A DNA stretch of 64,000 nucleotides, taken from assembly GCA_963930655.1 (NCBI GenBank), contig OZ005621.1, forward strand, positions 4,451,001 to 4,515,000, written 5' to 3'. Under the pieces are notes generated by a model. The model made no database searches. It saw only the letters and a list, made by a program, of their open reading frames with translations, and had not been told where the DNA came from. This stretch comes from Myrica gale (Eukaryota > Streptophyta > Magnoliopsida > Fagales > Myricaceae). The position numbers were made by a program, and so were the translations under genes. Of this stretch, positions 61,863 through 64,000 are shown in pieces (position 1 is the first letter of the stretch; every line of letters starts with the position of its first letter).

Positions 61863-62166
61863 TTTTCACTCATCAATTACTGGAATCTTAGTATTTTATA
61901 TTATAAATTATCAATTTCGTTACATTTTACTATTTAACTATCCATCTTCTATACTTTGCAACATCAGTTATTAATTTGGACAAAATCTATAAAATGACGA
62001 TTTTATCCCACATTTTTCTAGACTGATGTTTTTAGAGGGTAAAGTAATCATTTTACTTGTCAGAAATATCAATTAATGTCTAAATTAAAGACAGATGGTA
62101 CAAAGTATATAAAATTGATAGTTTTAAATGCAAAGTAATAAGATCCCAATAATTGATACGTCAAAA
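61863..62166. mobile_element. About 304 bp MITE (CATCAATTACTGGAATCTTA family)
   Basis: The left end TTTTCACTCATCAATTACTG pairs with the right end read inward TTTTGACGTATCAATTATTG. Pairing continues over GATCTTA and AACTATC/AATTATCAAT segments. A diverged relative appears near 45870-46050. No coding capacity. Confidence 0.65.
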
Positions 62167-62189
62167 ATATATTTAAACTTATCTTCACA

Positions 62190-63255
62190 GTACATTACTA
62201 CATCACCCGTTACAGACATTTGCATCCCGATTTATTTGACTCTTTTGGCCATGTCGTCGTTATGATGGTGGCTTCGAGAAGCGGCGAGCAGGTCGGACCA
62301 AGCCACCATCTTTTGCTACAAAACGAGACAATGTGCCTTCTTTATAAAAAGAGACACCATTGCAGTACTTTTCTGCTGAACAAACTCAAGTTGCATGGCT
62401 CTCACGATTTCGTACCCTGATATGTTTGTTTAAGTGCACTCTACGAGTGCAGTTGGCTTTTACCCCCCCTCACGGACGGAGGAAGTCTGACAAAACAGTT
62501 CCCAGTAAGAAATTGGTCGGGAATAGAACCAATGGGCGATGCTTGGCTACAATTTAGAATTCGGTATTATATGTTTGCTCTTGTTTTTGTTTAGCCCTTT
62601 TGCATTCTGATGTACGGGGCCTCTTCCTTCTTTCTTTGGTTATCGCATTCCTTTCTTAGAACAAATTCATAGGGGTTAGTTCAAAGCTCGTTTATGGATA
62701 ATGTATTTCGTTATCAAAAAAGAATTCATTAAGCCTAAACCTTACTAGATAGGGGGTACTTCAGTGCTTTCGGCTTTTTAAAGCTAAGGTTGATAATTTC
62801 TTCTTTTGTCATCGGATTCCAGTTTTGCACTAAGATTCGGGTGGGGGGGAATCTGTCTCATCAGCTTTCTCTCAGTTTAGGAGTCAAGATTTCATCAAAT
62901 AAGGCTAAATACCAAAAAGAGAAAGATAATTTCTATTTTTATTTGTTATAGAATCAAAGCCCGTCTTGTTGCCAAAGGCTTTACAGGGCTCTCCGAACAG
63001 TCATGGGGAACAGTTATAGTTCTATAACTAATGTCTATCGCCTATGAATTAGTTATTATTCCACCATATGCCGTGGAGTGTGAGGGCTTGATTGAGAGTT
63101 TTTTGGTAGGAGACTACTTGCCAAGGCTTCGTAGGAAAGAGGCCTTGGACAAGGCTTTTTTAGGACGGGCAAGGGCCACGAGAGAGGTTTTCCTATTATC
63201 CGCCGCTAGAAGCCATCGGTAATGGAATAAGAGGAGGGCACCTATTTGCATCTGA
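62190..63255. other. GC-richer anomalous stretch, possibly organelle-derived
   Basis: Base composition rises clearly above the AT-rich surroundings and the DNA lacks the simple-sequence texture of its neighbours. It contains one recognisable coding scrap: near 62953 the frame reads [13 protein letters not shown], the start of a copia reverse-transcriptase motif. The frame at 63031-63222 (63 residues) matches no protein I know. A nuclear insertion of mitochondrial DNA is one explanation, based on texture only; a decayed retroelement is another. Confidence 0.25.
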
Positions 63256-64000
63256 TTGTTTTTGGGAAGAGAGAGAGAGAGAGATTCTCAATAGGCACGG
63301 ACACCTAGTGCTGCTTTATTTATGTACAGGAACTAGAACAGATGCTCTTTTAGAGTAGGGATAAGAACCATTATCAACATAACCCCAGATCACAGGATTA
63401 CAACCTTGACATGATAATATTACATTTGGTAAATCTGATATTGATTATCCTTCTACTCCAATGAAATGAAAATAGGGACCTTGAACATTTCCTGTTGTTG
63501 CCTTCCACTCTAGCCAAATTTAAGAAAGGTAACCTTCTTCGGTTACAATTAATACGAATAAACAATGTCACACCTGAATCTGAAAAGGAGCACAATGGAT
63601 AAATAATCTGGATAGGCCATGTTCATGTCCACATCCTTATACGATATTCAAGTATCAGTTACATAATTGATGAAAGCAAATAACGAGTGCAAACAAAATA
63701 ATGACATGAACATTCCACCTCGAGAGATTTGATTCTGAGGAATAGATACATAACAGCCCTTTTGATCATGACTGCCACCAAAGGTCATAAAGAAGAAAGA
63801 GACACCCTAATATAATATACATATCAAAAGTCTTAGATTGGTTGACAAACATCTTTCTGCTAAAAGTTACAATTCCAAACTATGAAAGGATGGATGCCTT
63901 AAGAATTGCTTGCAAATGGAACAGACTATAGACAAAATGTTACCATCAAAGGTAGCAACAAAATTTTGACACCATGATCCAGCATCTGTATGATACTCGA
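63256..64000. other. Non-coding interval at window edge
   Basis: A short (GA)n run is present at about 63268-63284. The rest shows no recognisable gene; a gene extending beyond the window cannot be excluded. Confidence 0.4.

Noticed and set aside
1..64000. CRISPR arrays, prokaryotic operons or defence systems
   Set aside because: No regularly spaced repeats or bacterial genes are seen; everything points to plant nuclear DNA.
1..64000. tRNA, rRNA and known miRNA genes
   Set aside because: Reading both strands by eye showed no cloverleaf with an intact B box, no rRNA and no known mature miRNA sequence. A tRNAscan-SE and miRBase search would be decisive.

Overview
This window is plant nuclear DNA, most likely from a woody eudicot. 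It is AT-rich, its genes carry GT-AG introns, and several plant transposon superfamilies are present. The encoded proteins (isopentenyltransferase, PPR editing factor, Mediator subunit MED33) are plant proteins. No bacterial, phage, CRISPR or defence-type system is visible. I recognise no entirely new system. The strongest content is a small conserved gene block in several stages of decay, with datable insertions.

Layout. 1-8.2 kb is a nest of decayed transposons: a 2.1 kb long-inverted-repeat element, CAGTGGCGGA-type hAT relatives, and a 267 bp hAT miniature with its target duplication. 8.2-9.2 kb holds an intact intronless cytokinin-biosynthesis gene (IPT5-like, minus strand). 9.2-15.9 kb is mostly non-coding, with an ATT microsatellite, a MITE, a possible 57-residue secreted peptide, and a 1.17 kb hAT derivative with strong subterminal hairpins. 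15.9-19.5 kb is a broken Ty1-copia element. 19.5-23.6 kb holds a MITE, a LINE tail and a 2.1 kb hAT element with a perfect 8 bp target duplication. 23.8-25.0 kb is the 3' end of a Serinc gene, now a pseudogene.

27.5-31.8 kb is a two-exon gene for the At5g19025-type (L34e superfamily) membrane protein. 33.1-35.2 kb is a MEF18-type PPR gene with a stop codon and a frameshift, followed by a 607 bp LINE insertion. 36.7-45.6 kb and 47.6-57.5 kb are tandem MED33 (REF4/RFR1, Mediator tail) genes on the minus strand. The distal copy is intact: twelve exons that splice in frame to 1325 residues. The proximal copy is a pseudogene that has lost four exons, carries two frameshifts, and has a 2.84 kb LINE in its last exon with a 14 bp target duplication. 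57.5-64 kb is non-coding, with a small hAT, MITEs and a GC-richer stretch.

How the genes relate. IPT5-like, At5g19025-like and MEF18-like correspond by recall to the Arabidopsis neighbours At5g19040, At5g19025 and At5g19020. MED33A (At3g23590) lies close to IPT7 (At3g23630). The window therefore looks like an ancestral block, expanded here by transposons, that Arabidopsis split between two duplicated segments. The genes do not form one pathway: they cover cytokinin synthesis, an uncharacterised membrane protein, organelle RNA editing and phenylpropanoid-linked Mediator function.
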